NCBI GenBank assembly: GCA_946807835.1
Contig: OX327699.1
Location: 3,775,001 to 3,839,000, forward strand
Direction of reading: 5' to 3'
Origin: Ailanthus altissimus
Taxonomy: Eukaryota; Streptophyta; Magnoliopsida; Sapindales; Simaroubaceae
DNA length: 64,000 bases
Shown here: one piece after another, positions 59,800 through 64,000 of the stretch
How positions within the stretch are numbered: the stretch's first letter is position 1
How the letters are laid out: the number at the start of each line of letters is the position of its first letter
The notes under the pieces: generated by a model
Database searches by the model: none
What the model was told of the DNA's origin: nothing
The model's input: the letters and a program-made list of their open reading frames with translations, nothing else
Position numbers and translations under genes: made by a program

Positions 59800-62510
59800 A
59801 CATAGTGGCAAGTGGCAATAAAGAATGGGTGATTGACTTTGGAGCCACTAGACACATATGTGTAGATGAGTTTTTTTTTTTCCAGGAGTATGTTTCTATT
59901 AGAGAAGGATATGAACAAATGTATCTTGGTGATTCCCATTCTGCACCGATAATGGAAAAATAGAAAGTTCTCCTTAAACTTATTTCTAAGAAGTCTCTAG
60001 TATTAAACAATGTACTTTATATTTCTAATATTAGATATAATATTGTTTCTATGTTCATATTGGGAAGGGCTAATGTAAAGGTTTCCTTTGAAGAGGATAA
60101 AGTACTTGATGTTTTAATGAATAAAGATATTTCTTCTGCTATCTTATTGAGTCTTTCAATTTATGGTATAATAAACTAGGTCAGTTGAATTATCTTTATT
60201 TAAGAAAGATGAAAAGAGTTGGTTTACTATTTAATATGAGTTTAGATGAAACACATAAATGTGATGTATGTGTAGAAGGAAAGTTTACAAAGAAAAATTA
60301 TAAACTTATAACTCTTAGGGAAACCGAATTAGTTGATTTGATTCATAGTGACTTAGGTAATCTTAAAAATATCATGATTAGAGGGAAATTTTTTTTACAT
60401 AACCTTTATTGATGATTTCACAAAATATACTAAGGTGTATTTATTAAAAACTAAAGACGAGTTATAAGATAAGTTCTTAATCTATAAACAAGAAGTTAAA
60501 AATCAACTTGGTAGGAAAATTAAGAGATTAATAACTGATAGAGGGGGGGAATATGTGTCTAACTTGTTTAGTTCCTATTGTGAGGACAATGAAATTATAC
60601 ATGAAGTTACATCATCATACTCACATGAATCTAATGGAATGGTTGAAAGAAAAAATAGAACTTTAAAGGAAATGATGAAATGTTTATTGATTAATTTTAA
60701 GGCACTTATGAATTTGTGGAGAAAGCAATATTGACTGTTTGCCATAAACAAAATAGAATTTTCTACAAGAAAACGGGAATTACTCTTTATAAGCTATGGA
60801 AGGGTTATACTCCTAACCTATCATACCTTAAAATGTGGGGGCGTCTTATAAAGGTTCTTATTCCAGATCCTAAGAGGAAAAAGATGAGACCTAAGACAAT
60901 TGATTGTATGTTAATAGGTTATGCCTAGAATAGTGCTACATATAAATTCTTGGTATTAGATAATACCATAGGATAGTTTGATGCAAAAATATAATAGAAT
61001 CTAAAAATACAAAATTCTTTGAGTCTATCTTTTCTTAGGAAACCAGCATAGATAAAACTATGACTCATGTAAAGGTTAATATAGATCTTTCTGAAAGCTC
61101 TAACAATGAACTAAGGAGAAGTAAAAGAATGAGAAATGCTACTAATTTTGGTAATAATTTATGTCTTTCTTATGGAAAAAGACCTTAAGACTCATAATGA
61201 GGCTATGACTTCTCATGATACTCATTTATAGAGGGAGGCAATAAATGATAAAATAAACTTTATCATGAGTAATCGTGTATGGGAACTAGTTGATTTATCT
61301 TTAGGTTCCAAGCCTATTAGTTGTAAATGGATTTTCAAAAAGAAGATAAAAGCTAATGGGACTATTGAGATGTATAAGACAAGATTGGTTGCCAAAAAGT
61401 TCACTTAAAGAAAGACTTAGATTATTTTGATATTTATGCTTTTGTTACTAGAATGACATATATTAGAATTTTAATTGCATTGTTTGCAATATATGATTTA
61501 TTCATACATCAAATAGATGTAAATACCTCATTTCTAAATGGTAATTTAGAAGAGAAAATTTACATGGAATAATTGAAAGGTTGTACTGGCATTAGTATAA
61601 AGCATCAAGTATGTAAGTTAGTCAAGTCTTTGTATGGCTTGAAGCAAGCACCAAAACAGTGCCATAAAAAGTTTGATAATGCTCTTGTATCAAATGGTTT
61701 TATGATAAATGATTCCGATAAGTGTGTGTACTATAAAACCTTTGATACTAATAAATATGTGATTAAATGTCTATATGTGGATGATATGCTGATATTCAAT
61801 CATAGTGTGGAAGTGATAATTAAGACTAAAAGTTTTCTATCACAAGAGCAATATGTAGAGAAATTGCTTGAGAGATTTGGGTACACAACATGTAAACCAG
61901 TGGCAACACTTTATGATGCTAATGGTAAACTTCAAAATAATGTAGAACATAGAGATAATCAGAACCATTATGCTAAAATTATTTGTACTCTCATGTATTT
62001 GATGAATATTACTAGGTTTGATATAGCATATACTATAGGGAGATTGAGTAGGTATATTTAAAGTCTAAGAAAAAAATATTAGAGTGCCTTATATAGAGTT
62101 GCAAAATATTTGATATGCACTAAATCGTATGCACTTTTATACAGTAGATCCCAACTTGTGATTAAAGGTTATTGTGATGCTAATTGAATATTTGAATCTA
62201 ATGAGGTCAAGTCTACTAGTAGATATATCTTCACTCTGAGTAAAAGAGCCATATGTTGGACATCCATTAAATAGACTTGTATAGCATGATCTACAATAGA
62301 ATTAAAATTGATAGCCGTAGAAAACGCTTGTTCTGAGGTTGAGTGGCTAAGAATACTCATATGTGATCTTCCTATTGTACTCACCCTTTTATTATAATTT
62401 TTATAGATTGTGATTGTCTAGCAGATATTGTTAGAGCAGAGTAAAATGTATAATGAAAAAAGTAAACACATCCGTCTACGACATGGCATCATATAAGTTA
62501 AAGTCTATTT
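59800..62510 (+). pseudogene. Copia pol (protease, integrase, reverse transcriptase, RNase H; decayed)
   Basis: Order: protease 'EWVIDFGATRHIC' (59825-59862; the usual DTG active site is DFG). Then the GAG-pre-integrase zinc region 'HKCDVCVEGKFTKK' (60255). The integrase core follows with 'LIHSDLG', 'DRGGEYVSNLF' and 'SNGMVERKNRTLKEMM' (60340-60680). Then 'LWKGYTPNLSYLKMWGRL' and 'IDCMLIGYA'. Reverse transcriptase starts at 'WELVDLSLGSKPISCKWIF' (61278) and continues with 'KSLYGLKQAPKQ' and the catalytic 'YVDDMLIF' (61775). RNase H remnants follow (62155-62500). The segment between 'TKSFLS' and 'QEQYVEKLL' lacks about 30 residues normally present in the family. Stops and frameshifts recur, so the element is not autonomous. 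Confidence 0.9.
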
Positions 62511-62550
62511 AGATATATGGTTGATTTGATTCATATTTGTTCATTTAAAA

Positions 62551-62561
62551 TATATGGGGGA
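62551..62561 (+). promoter_or_regulatory. Polypurine tract of the Copia element
   Basis: 'tatatggggga' directly precedes the 3' LTR at 62563, the expected site of plus-strand priming. Confidence 0.7.
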
Positions 62562-62562
62562 T

Positions 62563-63254
62563 TGTTGAAATTTAAGAATGTATTTCAAATAATCAAATGT
62601 TAAAATAAGTGTTAGAGTAGAGAGAAATAATTGAGAAGAGAAAGAGGAACGAAGGGGAAGTGCCTAAGCTGTAAGAGGCTTGGGTGCTGCAGCGCTAGGA
62701 TTGGCACCATGGCACTCTAGCTACAGAGATGGGTGCCATAGTGCCAGACCAGGAGTGCTGTGGCACTCTAGTCACTAGAATGGAGCACCTCGGTGCTAGC
62801 TCCTGAGCGCCACAGTGCCCAGTCGGGCAAGCGCCTAATGTTACCATTGATCTTGGTGCCCAGAGTTGAGTTTGATGACTCTTCAAAGAGTCATCTACCC
62901 ATTCCATATGATGTGACCTTTCAAAGAAATGTGTTTCCCTAGAGAGACACATACGACTCTATAAATACTACATGTACATTTAAAATATTGGATGAACTTC
63001 TTTTTTCAATTTTTGATCAAAATTCTCTCTTAACAACCATTTCTAAGTTTAAACACTTATAGTCCAAGGAAAGAATTTTGGTAAACATTTAATACTTTCT
63101 CACAAATCATTGGATTCTAAAACTATTTTACCAACAAATTCATTTGTATATTTGGTAGAAATAATTTAAAAACAATGTATTACACGTCTTGACTTCAAAC
63201 TTTATTTACTTGTATCATTGTGTATTTTTTATATACAGAACTATTTGTTCAACA
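62563..63254 (+). mobile_element. 3' LTR of Copia element
   Basis: 692 bp from TGTTGAAATTTAAG to 'tttgttcaaca'. A TATA box 'ctctataaatac' is at ~62958. GC motifs ('gcaccatggcac', 'gtgctgtggcactc', 'gcgccacagtgccc') lie at 62695-62820. The base following (ttttg) does not repeat the five bases before the 5' LTR (cacat), so no target duplication is visible. The 85-codon minus-strand frame here is an LTR artefact. Confidence 0.85.
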
Positions 63255-64000
63255 TTTTGTAATTGTTTACTTACACATGAAGTTTACTCAAATCAAACGA
63301 TTCACTTACTTGAAACAAAACAACGATTGACATTTAGACTGTTACCATGAAAGAGACGTAAGAGGCGATTAAAGAGTCACCTGAAATCAATATCAAATGC
63401 CGCAAAAAAAAAAAAAACCTCAGGTGAGAATTTTTTGCACAAACTCAGGATTCCTTTTTTTTAAGGGGTTGGTTGATTTTCAATAGGGTTTGTAGTTGTT
63501 ATGTAGTTTTACAATTTTTGTCACTGAAAATTTAGGCATATTTCTTTCATCTTAGGGGATTGATTTGAGTGGCTGCATGCTAATACATTACTTGCATGAT
63601 TGAGAAAGAAAATAATATATATATATATATATTTATTTTTTCATATTATGCTATAACGGCTGTTATGTGCTTTATTGACCGAGAAAAAATATGATTTTTT
63701 TTTTGCATACTATACTAACTTTTAATAATGGACATGATATTTTGAATGTCCATTTTCCGTTATTCAATTTGTATGTGTATGTCGCGTATCTAAATGGTAA
63801 TCCATCATTGAGAAAAAAAGTTGATTTATACTCGATTTGCATGGCTGATGATTGATTAAATGATTGCTTGTAAATGAGTGAACTTTTATTAATCTTTAAC
63901 TTACGATATCAGTATTAAAAAACAAAAAAAGTTTACACGATATTGAAAGGTATTCTGATAATTGATTTGATGATTGTATGTGGTGATTCTTATTGTGATT
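63255..64000. other. AT-rich flank, nothing recognised
   Basis: It contains an A13 tract near 63405 and an (AT) microsatellite at 63615-63633. No gene or terminal repeat was found. Confidence 0.5.

Noticed and set aside
62695..62952. 85-codon minus-strand frame with His/Trp/Cys
   Set aside because: Lies in the GC-motif part of the Copia 3' LTR; no homologous frame in the 5' LTR.
58452..63254. Integrated pararetrovirus
   Set aside because: The order gag-protease-integrase-RT-RNase H between LTRs with a polypurine tract is that of a Copia retrotransposon; no movement-protein or virus-specific region is seen.

Overview
This is nuclear DNA of a flowering plant, most likely a eudicot. It is AT-rich and gene-poor, with long introns and many nested transposable elements. 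I did not identify the species. I can support only one intact protein-coding gene: a seven-exon DUF616 / MUCI70-like putative glycosyltransferase at 40163-48737 (+). Joining the exons I propose gives 699 codons plus a stop, with GT/AG at every junction and no internal stop.

Region by region. 1-5700: truncated LTR sequence, LTR/leader-like DNA and a decayed LINE 3' end on the minus strand with two RNase H-like blocks. 5709-11235: an old Copia element with a long, internally duplicated 5' LTR, a tRNA-Met-type primer site and a decayed integrase. 11236-13660: an AT-rich minisatellite split by a full-length-palindromic DNA transposon. 14090-15918: a ~220-bp repeat array whose middle four units are inverted. 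15919-19212: more LTR pieces. 19213-28620: about a dozen tandem copies of a ~690-bp exon-intron block, ending in an exon that resembles the RNA polymerase IV largest subunit (NRPD1). Two later insertions interrupt this array.

28660-36130: LTR sequence on the minus strand, a truncated Copia LTR+gag on the plus strand, a foldback MITE, and a 2-kb terminal-inverted-repeat element with a nested hAT-like MITE. 36131-38911 and 52683-55438: two copies of the same ~2.75-kb solo LTR in opposite orientation, each with 5-bp target duplications, bracketing the gene. 49389-52598: a decayed hAT transposon on the minus strand with an 8-bp target duplication, 650 bp downstream of the gene. 56220-57115: a compact TRIM element. 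58452-63254: a Copia element with both LTRs and recognisable but broken gag-pol.

The DUF616 gene is probably the only host gene product here. The remaining coding-like sequence is TE-derived or pseudogenic. The most unusual feature is the amplified NRPD1-like exon block: a fragment resembling a core gene of the siRNA machinery, turned into a tandem repeat inside transposon-rich DNA.
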